A DNA stretch of 64,000 bases, taken from contig DYJE01000010.1 in the NCBI GenBank assembly GCA_020723285.1, positions 1-64,000 on the forward strand, given 5' to 3'. The notes below the pieces were generated by a model. It was given only the letters and a program-made list of their open reading frames with translations, was not told where the DNA came from and ran no database searches. Shown here piece after piece: positions 52,731-61,552 of the stretch; the first letter of the stretch is position 1; each line of letters opens with the position of its first letter. Origin of the DNA: Desulforapulum autotrophicum. Its GTDB lineage: Bacteria; Desulfobacterota; Desulfobacteria; Desulfobacterales; Desulfolunaceae. Position numbers and translations under genes: made by a program.

Positions 52731-53480
52731 TTACGGGTTATTGTTTTTTCCCGACATCATTTGCGTGATGTCTATTCTTTTGCCGGTGTTATCCTTCGGA
52801 AGGGATTCCCGGACAAGTGTTTCAGCAAACGCAAGGATTCTGCCCATGGCAAAGCTGGCAAATTCCTGATCTTTCCTGACCGCCGCATCATACAGGCTCC
52901 GGTAGTGACGGAGGATTTCCCTGGAACCTTCGATGGAATAAAAGTAATCCACGTAATATACATATAGGGACCGGATGGAGTTGAACACCAGACGGGCGAT
53001 CATGTTTCCGCCACGGCTGACGAACAGCTCATGAAACGCTGCATCGGCTTCGGTCAAATCGGCACGGCCGCTGTTCCGGGCCTCCATGATCCAAAGAATC
53101 TCTCCCAGGCGTCTGATATCGTCCTCATCGAACCGAAGCACGGCTTTCCCAGCCAGATGCACTTCGAAAACCTTCCGGATCTCCAGAAGAGAATCCAGGA
53201 TATCACTGTCTATGCGACTTGTGCACTGCAATATCCCCATCAGGAGAGAAATGGACGCCTCACCCCTGTAGTCGTTCACATAGGTCCCGCTCTTCGGTTT
53301 CTTCAAGAGAAGGCCTTTCTGGGTAAGGTTTCTTACCGCATCACGGACTGTGATCCGGCTGACACTGTAAGCTGCCGCCAGGTTTCTTTCCGAAGGAATC
53401 CGGGAACCGATGGGATACACTCCGTTGAAAATATCTTTCTGAAGGGTCAGGGACAGCGAACTTGAAAGGTTGTCCGTCAT
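52731..53480 (-). CDS. FadR/GntR-family transcriptional regulator (FCD domain)
   Basis: The protein of about 249 residues has a GntR winged helix (IPSERNLAAAYSVSRITVRD, AVRNLTQKGLLLKKPKSGTY) and a C-terminal all-helical FCD ligand domain, whose metal-binding site would use residues around DAAFHELFVSRGGN. FCD ligands are usually small carboxylic acids. I choose the ATG at 53480 because an operator-like TGGTCTTACCA lies directly upstream at 53490-53500; the longer frame to 53522 would place this inside the gene. A second such site lies before the glycyl radical enzyme gene. The pRiA4b-type gene follows on the same strand after 13 bases. Confidence 0.87.
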   Translation of the reverse strand: MTDNLSSSLSLTLQKDIFNGVYPIGSRIPSERNLAAAYSVSRITVRDAVRNLTQKGLLLKKPKSGTYVNDYRGEASISLLMGILQCTSRIDSDILDSLLEIRKVFEVHLAGKAVLRFDEDDIRRLGEILWIMEARNSGRADLTEADAAFHELFVSRGGNMIARLVFNSIRSLYVYYVDYFYSIEGSREILRHYRSLYDAAVRKDQEFASFAMGRILAFAETLVRESLPKDNTGKRIDITQMMSGKNNNP

Positions 53481-53489
53481 GGGTTTGCC

Positions 53490-53500
53490 TGGTCTTACCA
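53490..53500. promoter_or_regulatory. FadR-type operator at the regulator's own gene
   Basis: TGGTCTTACCA fits the FadR-subfamily consensus TNGTNNNACNA exactly. It is 10 bases upstream of the chosen start codon, a position suited to autorepression. Confidence 0.6.
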
Positions 53501-53842
53501 AAAAGAGATTCATACGCGCCAATCTTGGAAAAACCGGATGTTCAAGGCGTCATGAAATTGGACCGTCGCTGGATCATCCGGAACTGCTGATTCATACCAC
53601 GATCCCAGGGGTTAGACAAGATAGGATGTTCGACCCTGTGCATTTGAGAAGGACCGGGTCTCTGACGGCCTCCGCGGTCATTCCATTTTAACCCTCGTTT
53701 TCAGATACTTGGAATTCTCTTTCATCGGGCAACTCAGCCCCAGGCTCACCCGAATGTCGCATGGTGGGGGGCGATGCTCAAGCCTCGGGATGCGTGATTT
53801 TTTGATTGATTTTTATTTATACGAAAGGTAAGGTGGCTTATC

Positions 53843-53853
53843 TGGTATTACCA
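53843..53853. promoter_or_regulatory. FadR-type operator before the glycyl radical enzyme gene
   Basis: TGGTATTACCA fits TNGTNNNACNA and is a perfect inverted repeat around one base. It lies 29 bases before the ATG at 53883, downstream of an AT-rich promoter-like stretch (53795-53825). The rest of the 402-base divergent gap 53481-53882 has no gene. Confidence 0.65.
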
Positions 53854-53882
53854 ATAATAAAACAACGCCCAAAAGGAGTCCC

Positions 53883-56249
53883 ATGAATCCAGACACCATG
53901 AAGGACCGGATCACCCGGCTGAAAGAAGCGGTACAAAACATTCGCCCTGTGGTTTGCCCTGAAAGGGCCCTTTTATGGACCGATTATGCCCGAAAAAGGT
54001 CCCATAGAAAAAAGCCCCAGGTGATCCGAATGGCCGAAGCGCTGCATCATGTGCTTCTGAACAGAACCCTGTCCATATACCCCGATGAACTTCTGGTGGG
54101 GAATTTCACATCCGGCCGCGTGGGGGGTGGTATTTATCCGGAACTGCACGGAATCCAGGTCCTGATGGAGATCGGGGGATTCCCGGAGCGCCCTGTCAAT
54201 CCTCTTTCCATCAGCAAAAAGAATATCCGGAAGCTCAGGAGGATCATTCCATTCTGGCTTTTGCGAAACATTCCCGCCCAAACCTATGCCTCGCCTTTCA
54301 AAGCCATCCCCTTTCTCCTGGACCAGTTCACAGCCAGGCATTACCTGATCAACGAGCTTGGGGGCATTGTCCATTTCGCCCCGGATTACGAGTCACTCAT
54401 CCGCCTGGGAGCGGAAGGCCTCTCCGCCCGTGCGGCACTGCATATGACAAGGCCGGACAGGACGCCTGAACATCAAGCCTTTCTTCAAGCGGTCAAAATA
54501 TCTGCGAAAACCCTTTCAATGTTTGGCGTCAGGTATGCGGAACTCGCGGAAAGCATGGCCATGGACACCCCCGATACCCAGCGGCGAGATGAACTACTTG
54601 AAACAGCGCGCATCTGCCGGAAAGTCCCTGGAAAACCGGCGGAGACATTTCACGAGGCCCTTCAGTCCATCCTCCTTGCCCACATCGCCATCAATCATGA
54701 AAGCATCGATGTAACCATCTGCCTGGGACGCATGGATCTGATTCTTTATCCCTATTATTTGAAGGACATCGAACAAGGCATTCTCACACCGGACAAGGCC
54801 AGGGAACTCCTCGCCTGCTTTGCAGTGAAACTCTGCGAAACGGTTCCCGCCTTTTCAAAACTGGTGGGCCGTTTCCACAGCGGACTTCCCAGTTTTCAGA
54901 CCCTTGTGGTGGGCGGCGTTGACAAAGACGGCAACGACGCATCCAACGCCTTGAGTATCCTGTTCCTTAACATTATGAACGATCTTCGCATGCGGCAACC
55001 GAATTTCCAGGCGCGCATCCATGCAAACGCCCCGGCAACCTATCTTGAAGCCGTTTACCGGACGCTGGCCCAAGGGTCGAATCCCCTGGCTGTGTATAAC
55101 GACGATGTCATCATCCCCACCATGACCGATCACGGTTACTCTCTTGAAGACGCCAGGAACTACACCCCCATCGGATGCGTGGAACCCACATGTCAGGGCA
55201 AGAGTTTCGGGTCCACCGACGCCGCCCTGTTCAACACGCCCATGCTCATCGAACTGGCCCTGAACCGGGGTCGCCGGTTTGGTTCGATGCTCCGGGAAGG
55301 TGCCAAAACTCAGCCGCCCTCCACCATGAACACCATGGACGATGTGTTCAAAGCTTTCGAGACACAGCTCCAGTACAAACTTTCGAAACTGATCACCGAT
55401 CTCCGGCACGTTGAGACAGCCAACCGCCGTTTCAAACCCACCCCCCTTTCAAGCATGCTCATCGACGGCTGCATCGACCAGGGAACGTGTTCCACCGCAG
55501 GCGGGGCCAAGTACAATTTTTCAGGCATCCAGTGCGTTGGGCCCACCGAAGCCGGAGATTCCCTTTACGCCATCGAAAAACTGGTGTTCACAGACCGTGT
55601 CGTCTCCTTGAAGGAACTTGTGACTCATCTTAAAAAAAACGTTCGCGATCCTGTCATGGCCGCACGGATGAAGAACCTTTCTGCTTTCGGCAACGGGGAC
55701 GCCGAAACCGACCGGTGGACGTCCAGGGTCATCGATGGTTTTGTTTCAATCCTCAACAACTCCGGCTTGAACACACGGGGCGGCCGTTATGTGACCGGAC
55801 TCTATTCCAGTACGTCCCACGACTATTTTGGATCTGTGACCTCCGCCCTTCCCAGCGGACGGAAAAAAGGAGAGCCCTTCCCTTCCGGCCTTGCCCCGAG
55901 CAACGGGCGTGACAGACATGGGGCCACGGCCCTTCTGAATTCCATGAACCATATCGATGTCCGGCAGTGCCTGAACGGTGTGAATTTCAACATGAAATTT
56001 CAGAAAACGGCACTGACCGGCGACCAGGGCCGAATAACGTTGAAAGCCCTCCTCACACCCTATTTCAACCGGGGGGGCATGCAGGTCCAGGTCAACGTTC
56101 TTGACAGAAAAACCCTGATGGAGGCCCGGGATTTCCCCGAACGTCACCCCGGCCTTCTTGTGAGAGTCTCTGGTTATTCCGCCTATTTCAGTGATCTTTC
56201 AGACGCCATGAAAGACGAGATCATCCGTCGGACGGAGATCACGGCCTGA
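53883..56249 (+). CDS. Glycyl radical enzyme (pyruvate formate-lyase superfamily), substrate unknown
   Basis: The 788-residue protein has the PFL domain and a C-terminal glycine-radical domain. The thiyl-radical Cys and the general base Glu lie in IGCVEPTCQG (about residue 435), and the radical Gly in LLVRVSGYSAYFSDL (about residue 765). GCVEP is typical of dehydratase-like members (glycerol, propanediol, choline, hydroxyproline, isethionate types) rather than PFL itself, but the active-site residues do not let me name the substrate. AAGGAG precedes the ATG. No radical SAM activase is next to it, which is unusual. The oxygen-sensitive radical implies anaerobic use. A FadR-type regulator with matching operators lies divergently upstream. 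Confidence 0.88.
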   Translation: MNPDTMKDRITRLKEAVQNIRPVVCPERALLWTDYARKRSHRKKPQVIRMAEALHHVLLNRTLSIYPDELLVGNFTSGRVGGGIYPELHGIQVLMEIGGFPERPVNPLSISKKNIRKLRRIIPFWLLRNIPAQTYASPFKAIPFLLDQFTARHYLINELGGIVHFAPDYESLIRLGAEGLSARAALHMTRPDRTPEHQAFLQAVKISAKTLSMFGVRYAELAESMAMDTPDTQRRDELLETARICRKVPGKPAETFHEALQSILLAHIAINHESIDVTICLGRMDLILYPYYLKDIEQGILTPDKARELLACFAVKLCETVPAFSKLVGRFHSGLPSFQTLVVGGVDKDGNDASNALSILFLNIMNDLRMRQPNFQARIHANAPATYLEAVYRTLAQGSNPLAVYNDDVIIPTMTDHGYSLEDARNYTPIGCVEPTCQGKSFGSTDAALFNTPMLIELALNRGRRFGSMLREGAKTQPPSTMNTMDDVFKAFETQLQYKLSKLITDLRHVETANRRFKPTPLSSMLIDGCIDQGTCSTAGGAKYNFSGIQCVGPTEAGDSLYAIEKLVFTDRVVSLKELVTHLKKNVRDPVMAARMKNLSAFGNGDAETDRWTSRVIDGFVSILNNSGLNTRGGRYVTGLYSSTSHDYFGSVTSALPSGRKKGEPFPSGLAPSNGRDRHGATALLNSMNHIDVRQCLNGVNFNMKFQKTALTGDQGRITLKALLTPYFNRGGMQVQVNVLDRKTLMEARDFPERHPGLLVRVSGYSAYFSDLSDAMKDEIIRRTEITA

Positions 56250-56361
56250 TCGTATTCGATTTGAAGTATAACCTTTATGGAAAAGGAATAGACTGTTCAA
56301 TGGACTGCCATGAATACGATTGAAGCTGAACACCCGTGTTAACCCCAATAACTTGATCCGT

Positions 56362-56379
56362 TGTGAATAATATTTCACA
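56362..56379. promoter_or_regulatory. Possible enhancer palindrome for the PEP-CTERM gene
   Basis: TGTGAA and TTCACA (56362-56379) form an 18-base interrupted palindrome, 130 bases upstream of the sigma-54 promoter, where an activator of sigma-54 could bind. The 369-base gap 56250-56618 holds no gene. Confidence 0.4.
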
Positions 56380-56506
56380 CAAAATTCAAAGTATTGAACT
56401 ATGTTCTATAGATTTAACATACTGCAGAAACAAACGCCACAACACTAAAATGTTTAACCATCTGATAATAATGGAATCCATTTAATCATCATTTTATAAT
56501 GGATTC

Positions 56507-56522
56507 TGGCTTTTATCTTGCA
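56507..56522 (+). promoter_or_regulatory. Sigma-54 promoter of the PEP-CTERM gene
   Basis: TGGCTTTTATCTTGCA places GG (56508-56509) and GC (56520-56521) exactly ten bases apart, the -24/-12 spacing of RpoN promoters. A perfect palindrome TGTTTATATAAACA (56524-56537) covers the expected start site, and a hairpin (TTGGCC/GGCCAA, 56558-56582) lies in the leader. Confidence 0.65.
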
Positions 56523-56618
56523 GTGTTTATATAAACAGTGCATAGCACCGACTGAGGTTGGCCGTTTCATTGGAATGGCCAATCAGATGGATTTTTAATT
56601 ATCAAAGGAGAAGATAGG

Positions 56619-57248
56619 ATGAAAAAGAAGTTTTTATTGGGCCTGGCTGCTGGATTGTTCTTTTTAGCAACTGCGGGAATCGCTGTATCAGCTCCCGTGA
56701 CGCTGATTGATAACGGGGCTTCGTGGAATTACAATGTTCTTTCCAATGATTTATACCCAAATTGGAACACCGCCGGATACAACTCATTTAACTGGAATAC
56801 AACATCATGGTCTACAGGATTAGCTGCATTCGGAAATCCCTACAGCAATCCTAAAAACCTGGCATACAATACCTATTGGGCACCGAACACTGACCTCGCG
56901 CTTAAAAAAACCTTCAATATCGATGGTTACCTCAACACACCCATCACCTTGAATGTTGCTTCCGATAATGGTTTTATGGTTTTTATCAATGGTCAGCTGG
57001 TGGCCAAACAAATGGCCGAAGGTTACACATCATACTGGGAATACACCTTACCATTGACCACACTGGGTTTTGTCAATGGTGCCAATGTTATTCAGGTTTT
57101 AGCTGAAGACCACGGTGGAGCGACTTTTTTTGATCTGAAACTCACAGCTGACATAACCGAACCCGTTCCTGAGCCAGCGACCATGTTTCTTTTCGGAACA
57201 GGCATGGTCAGCCTCTTTGGCTCACGCCTTAGAAAAAAAAAGAAATAG
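56619..57248 (+). CDS. PEP-CTERM sorting-domain protein
   Basis: The 209-residue exported protein begins with a signal peptide (cleavage near VSAPV) and ends with a PEP-CTERM tag: PVPEPATMFLFGTGMVSLFG followed by a basic RLRKKKK tail. The tag is recognised by a membrane exosortase, which processes and releases or anchors the protein, often linked to exopolysaccharide. The body is Asn/Trp/Tyr-rich with short beta strands (NGFMVFINGQLVAKQMAEGY). The exosortase is not in the window. A ribosome site GGAGAAG precedes the ATG. Confidence 0.9.
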   Translation: MKKKFLLGLAAGLFFLATAGIAVSAPVTLIDNGASWNYNVLSNDLYPNWNTAGYNSFNWNTTSWSTGLAAFGNPYSNPKNLAYNTYWAPNTDLALKKTFNIDGYLNTPITLNVASDNGFMVFINGQLVAKQMAEGYTSYWEYTLPLTTLGFVNGANVIQVLAEDHGGATFFDLKLTADITEPVPEPATMFLFGTGMVSLFGSRLRKKKK

Positions 57249-57310
57249 CCGATTAACCCGGCAGTAATTTAAATGGCGGTTGTCAATGAATCGTCTTGTT
57301 TTAACAAAAA

Positions 57311-57342
57311 AATCCGGCCTGTTTATTCAGACCGGGTTTTTT
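57311..57342 (+). terminator. Rho-independent terminator of the PEP-CTERM gene
   Basis: AATCCGGCCTG (57311-57321) pairs with CAGACCGGGTT (57328-57338) across a six-base loop, with one mismatch and one G-T pair, followed by TTTTTT. It separates the PEP-CTERM gene from the CoA-transferase. Confidence 0.75.
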
Positions 57343-57472
57343 CATGTCATTTCTTATCTGATTTTTACACCTCGTAAACCGGCCTGACACCCCTGGCCTG
57401 CCCCATAAACACCTTCAATCATTTTTTAAACATATCCTACTGATTTTATAATTAATTATTAAATATCCCCCA

Positions 57473-57488
57473 TGGCACACACTATGCT
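57473..57488 (+). promoter_or_regulatory. Sigma-54 promoter of the CoA-transferase gene
   Basis: TGGCACACACTATGCT has the consensus TGGCAC at -24, ten bases between GG and GC, and TGCT at -12. The start site would fall near 57499, about 35 bases before the ATG. An AT-rich stretch just upstream (57441-57465) could bind IHF. Confidence 0.75.
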
Positions 57489-57534
57489 ATGAACTGATCC
57501 TTCGATTGTTTGACATTTAAAACAGGGGGACATC

Positions 57535-58890
57535 ATGACACATCCAAATCAGACCTTATACCAGCAGAAACTCGTCACCGCGGACCAGGCCGTCCGCCTC
57601 ATCGAATCTGGAAACCGGATCTACTACGGTGAATTCGTTCTTTTTCCACAGACTCTGGACAGGGCACTGGCCCTTCGCATGAAAGAGGCAAACCTGTCGG
57701 ACATCACCGTGGAATCGGTGTGCCTGACCCGTGTTCCCGAAGCCGCGAAACAGCCTGAAACAGCGGGAAACCTCAGCATCAACGACTGGCATTTCGGTGT
57801 GACATCCCGCAACCTCTACAATCAGGGAGCCTGCGCCTACAAGCCCATCACTTACCACCAGGGACCTCGCATCATCCGCAAATACGGAGAATACGATGCG
57901 GTGTTCCTGCCCGCAGGCCCCATGGGCCCCCGGGGCAATTTCAATTTCGGGGTGTGCAACTCCATCAGTTCGGCGGTGCTGGACAAAGCCCGGGCCATCG
58001 TCATCGAGGTGAACAAAAACATCCCCAAATGCTTAGGGGGCAACCAGGAGTCCATCCATATCAGCCGGGTCACCCATGTGGTGGAAAGCGATGACCCGTC
58101 ACTTCTCGAAGTGCCTCCGGCCAAACCCACTGAAACGGAAATCACCATTGCCGGGCACCTGATGAAAGAAATCGAGGACGGTTCCTGCATTCAACTGGGC
58201 ATCGGAGGCCTTCCCAACGTCATCGGGGAAATGATCGCCGACAGCGACCTCAAGGACCTCGGGCTTCATACGGAAATGATGGTGGATTCCTGCGTCGAAC
58301 TCTACGAAAAAGGCCGGATCACCGGAGCCCGGAAAGTGGTGGACAAGTACAAGATGGCCTACACCTTCGCCATGGGAACACGCAAGCTGTACGAATTCCT
58401 GGACGACAACCCGGTGTGCGCGTCATATCCTGTAAACTACATCAACGATCCCCGGATCATCGCCCTGAATCCCAAAGTGGTGGCCATCAACAACGCCATC
58501 GAAGTGGATCTGTTCACCCAGGTCGCCTCCGAGTCCGTGGGCCCCCGCCACATTTCAGGCACCGGCGGTCAGCTTGATTTCATCATGGGGGCCTTCTATT
58601 CAAGGGGCGGCAAAGGCTTCATCTGCCTTTCCTCCACATACACGGACAAGCAGGGCAACAAGAAATCCCGGATCGTACCCACACTGAATCCCGGTACCAT
58701 CGTCACCGTACCCCGGTCCATGGTTCATTACGTGGCCACGGAATTCGGCATTGCCCAACTCAAAGGCAAATCCACCCGTGAAAGGGCAGAAGCCCTCATC
58801 GGCATCGCTCACCCCTGCTTCCGGGATGAACTGATCGCCGACGCGGAACAGATGGGAATCTGGAAAAATTCCATTCGCAAGGAAGCCTGA
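57535..58890 (+). CDS. Acetyl-CoA hydrolase/transferase family protein (butyryl- or 4-hydroxybutyrate CoA-transferase type)
   Basis: The 451-residue enzyme of class I CoA-transferases moves CoA between acyl-CoA and acetate. The conserved block around VASESVGPRHISGTGGQLDF carries the catalytic Glu and the acyl-binding GTGGQ loop; the N-terminal half has AGPMGPRGNFNFGV and the central QLGIGGLPNVIGEM. Relatives are butyryl-CoA:acetate and 4-hydroxybutyrate CoA-transferases, so C4 metabolism is likely. A GGGGGA ribosome site precedes the ATG. The promoter is sigma-54-dependent, implying activator control by a specific signal. Confidence 0.88.
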   Translation: MTHPNQTLYQQKLVTADQAVRLIESGNRIYYGEFVLFPQTLDRALALRMKEANLSDITVESVCLTRVPEAAKQPETAGNLSINDWHFGVTSRNLYNQGACAYKPITYHQGPRIIRKYGEYDAVFLPAGPMGPRGNFNFGVCNSISSAVLDKARAIVIEVNKNIPKCLGGNQESIHISRVTHVVESDDPSLLEVPPAKPTETEITIAGHLMKEIEDGSCIQLGIGGLPNVIGEMIADSDLKDLGLHTEMMVDSCVELYEKGRITGARKVVDKYKMAYTFAMGTRKLYEFLDDNPVCASYPVNYINDPRIIALNPKVVAINNAIEVDLFTQVASESVGPRHISGTGGQLDFIMGAFYSRGGKGFICLSSTYTDKQGNKKSRIVPTLNPGTIVTVPRSMVHYVATEFGIAQLKGKSTRERAEALIGIAHPCFRDELIADAEQMGIWKNSIRKEA

Positions 58891-58943
58891 TAAGGTTTTT
58901 CACCTTGGCCGGGGATTGAGCCATTGCTTCAGGTAGCACGTTT

Positions 58944-59696
58944 TCACGATTTGAAATCACGGTAGGCCGAGGTCACCCGGCTGATGTAGTTCCGGGTTTC
59001 TTCGGGCATGGTGCGGTTGTTTTTGTCCACGTTTCCCGGCCCCCAGTTGTAGGCGGCCAGGGCTTTGGCCGTGTTCCCGTCGTAGCGGTCAAGGAGACGC
59101 TTGAGGTATTTGGTCCCGCCCATGACGTTTTCATAGGGATCGTAGGGGTTCTGAACTCCCAGATCCCGGGCGGTTCCGGGCATGAGCTGCATCAGTCCCA
59201 TGGCACCTTTGGGCGAGGTGCTGTCCGGCCGGAAAGCACTTTCTGTCCTGATGACGCTGCGGATCAGGTCCGGGTCCACGTTGTAGGCCTTTGAGGCCGC
59301 ATGGATAGCGGCATCGTAATCTCCGCGCACAGCCGGGGGGCTATAGGCTTTTTCAACCTGCTGGTTTTTTGACACCTGGGGAAGCGGGGCGTCATCCCGG
59401 GGGATATCCGGATGCCAGCTCAGCGGCATGCTGGATTCCCCGGAACCGGTGTCGGGGTTGTCGTCCATCATGTCGAGGATGCTGTCATCCATCAGGGCGT
59501 CGATACGCTTTTGAGCCAGCGTGGACGCCTCTTTCCGGTTTTCAGCCTCATGAACATCCGCGATAATGCGGCGAAGGGCCGTTTCAAACGAATCACCTGG
59601 TGTTTCCAAAGCCTGCTCCGGCTTTTTCAGGTTTTCGGATGTTCTGGGATATAAAGCATCCAATCCTTTCGGATCGTTCATGGGTGTCACGGCCAT
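58944..59696 (-). CDS. Lytic transglycosylase (SLT domain)
   Basis: The protein of about 250 residues has a polar, helical N-terminal region ([20 protein letters not shown]) with Met-rich acidic stretches, and a C-terminal SLT/GEWL-type domain: [20 protein letters not shown] with the catalytic Glu, then [18 protein letters not shown] and [11 protein letters not shown]. It should cleave peptidoglycan glycan chains. No classical signal peptide is seen, so the export route is unclear. I choose the ATG at 59696, with GGAGG about nine bases before it, over a longer frame to 59735. Confidence 0.8.
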   Translation of the reverse strand: MAVTPMNDPKGLDALYPRTSENLKKPEQALETPGDSFETALRRIIADVHEAENRKEASTLAQKRIDALMDDSILDMMDDNPDTGSGESSMPLSWHPDIPRDDAPLPQVSKNQQVEKAYSPPAVRGDYDAAIHAASKAYNVDPDLIRSVIRTESAFRPDSTSPKGAMGLMQLMPGTARDLGVQNPYDPYENVMGGTKYLKRLLDRYDGNTAKALAAYNWGPGNVDKNNRTMPEETRNYISRVTSAYRDFKS

Positions 59697-59802
59697 GGGC
59701 ATTGTCCTCCACGGGGTCATGAAAAATTCATTCATGGGAATAGCACCGAATGTCCTATTCCCATTTCGATATCAATTTTCATGCCATGAAGAACGTAAGG
59801 TT

Positions 59803-61530
59803 TTAAAACAATCCCCAGATAAGCGCGATAAAGCCCGTGAGGATCAGCAGGGTTTCGATGAGGAACTCCAGGCGGATGCCGAAACAGTCGATGGTTTTCT
59901 CGTACATGTAAAGAAGCCCCAGCATCATCACCGGGAAAAGGGAAAGGGAGTATCCCAGGCTTGAGACCAGACCGAGGGCGCTGGACACCGGCAGAATCAC
60001 CAGCAGGCCCAGCAGGATTTTCCGAAGCAGGCGGATGGTTTTCTTATCCCCCATGAGCAGCGGCAGAGTTCTCTGGCCCACGATGCGGTCTCCCTGCATA
60101 TCCAGGACATCATAAAAAACAGTGCGTGCGAACACCATGCCCGTGGATAAAAGAAAAGCGGGAACGGTGGCCAGGGAAAAGGATTCATGGGACGACAGGG
60201 CCGGAAGAAGGGCCGTGACAACACCCCAGGCCAGGGCGATCAGCACCGTTTTCGAACCAGGGATATCGCTGATTTTATGGTATTTTTTATCGCAGATCCC
60301 CTGTGGAAAAAGGTAAAGGTTGTACGACAGCCCCATCAGACTCATGGTAAGAAGCAGGATGAAGGGGAAAACGCCTGACCGAAGAACAAGAAAAAGACCC
60401 ACAGCCCCCACGGTCAATGCCAGGACCGCCATCTGACGTTTGTTCCGTTTGTAGAACTCCGCCCGTTCGGGATCGTTGTACACGGCCGAATGAATGGCGG
60501 TAAGATGGTTGAGGATGTGCATGGCCAGCACGTACATCATGGCCACGATGGCGGAATAGAATCCGTGTTCGATACCCTGGAGTTTGGAACAGGCATAAGA
60601 GAGACTGCCCGCACCCAAAGCCAGATAAAGGTTCGTGCGAAGAAGAAACTGCTGGAGCGCATGCAGATTCCGCCTGTAAGGATGTTTCAGGCTGACAAGT
60701 TCCGATTCAAGATACTTCTGAACCCGGTTGATGATCCAGTTGGGTGTGGAGGCTCCGGCCGAAATGGCGATGGAACGAGCGTGGGCCAGCTTCACCATGT
60801 CCAGCTCTGCTTCTGTTTCAATGTGGAACGCCGGTTTTCCGGCCTGTTCCGCCAGTTCCGCCAGCCTCTGGGTGTTGCCGCTGTTTTTGCCGCCCACAAT
60901 GACCACGGCGTCAGATGAACCGGCAAGGGCCAGGATTTCGTTCTGCCGTTTTTCCGTGGAATCGCAGATGGTGTTGAAAAATTCATAATGGGGGTATGTG
61001 GCCTGGGCCCACTGCCGGATTTCTTCATAAAACCGGGTGTTCTGGGTGGTCTGGGCCACGATGATGGCTTTGTCGAAAGGGGGAAGGGCCTTAAGGGCCT
61101 CGAAGCTGTTCACCACATGGCCGTTTCCTTCGGCGTAACCGTTCAAGCCCACCACTTCCGGGTGATCGTCGTCTCCGATGATGATGGAGGCGTAGCCTTT
61201 TTTCGCGTATTTCCGAATAATCCTCTGGACTTTGATCACCCTGGGGCAGGTGGCGTCCACCACGGTGAATCCTGCGTTTTTCAGCCGCTCAAAGGCTTCA
61301 GGCGGCACACCGTGGGCCCTGACCAGAACGGTTCCCGTTCCTTTTTCCGGAATCTCGTGAAGTACGGGTATGCCTTTGTCTTTGAGAAGATCAAGAACCT
61401 GGGGATTGTGGATCAGGGGTCCGAAGGTGCAGATCGGTTCGTTGCTGGCATTGGCCCGGTCCAGGGCGATTTCAACGGCCCGGCGGACACCCATGCAGAA
61501 GCCCGCTGTTTTTGCGATGGTGATTTTCAT
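59803..61530 (-). CDS. IspH-UbiA fusion (HMBPP reductase plus prenyltransferase-like membrane domain)
   Basis: The 575-residue protein begins with a complete IspH (residues 1-288): GFCMGVRRAV, DATCPRVIKVQ and NTICDSTEKRQ supply the three Fe-S cysteines, and GDDDHPEVVGL is typical. IspH makes IPP and DMAPP in the MEP pathway. From about residue 290 a UbiA-type integral membrane domain follows, with about eight hydrophobic segments, NHLTAIHSAVYNDPERAEF in the place of the first Asp-rich motif and DVLDMQGDRIVGQRTLP as the second. This fusion couples isoprenoid supply to a possible prenyl transfer. The first motif lacks the full NDxxD pattern, so catalysis is uncertain. Confidence 0.88.
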   Translation of the reverse strand: MKITIAKTAGFCMGVRRAVEIALDRANASNEPICTFGPLIHNPQVLDLLKDKGIPVLHEIPEKGTGTVLVRAHGVPPEAFERLKNAGFTVVDATCPRVIKVQRIIRKYAKKGYASIIIGDDDHPEVVGLNGYAEGNGHVVNSFEALKALPPFDKAIIVAQTTQNTRFYEEIRQWAQATYPHYEFFNTICDSTEKRQNEILALAGSSDAVVIVGGKNSGNTQRLAELAEQAGKPAFHIETEAELDMVKLAHARSIAISAGASTPNWIINRVQKYLESELVSLKHPYRRNLHALQQFLLRTNLYLALGAGSLSYACSKLQGIEHGFYSAIVAMMYVLAMHILNHLTAIHSAVYNDPERAEFYKRNKRQMAVLALTVGAVGLFLVLRSGVFPFILLLTMSLMGLSYNLYLFPQGICDKKYHKISDIPGSKTVLIALAWGVVTALLPALSSHESFSLATVPAFLLSTGMVFARTVFYDVLDMQGDRIVGQRTLPLLMGDKKTIRLLRKILLGLLVILPVSSALGLVSSLGYSLSLFPVMMLGLLYMYEKTIDCFGIRLEFLIETLLILTGFIALIWGLF

Positions 61531-61552
61531 TCCGGGGTCCTATGGTCGATGG

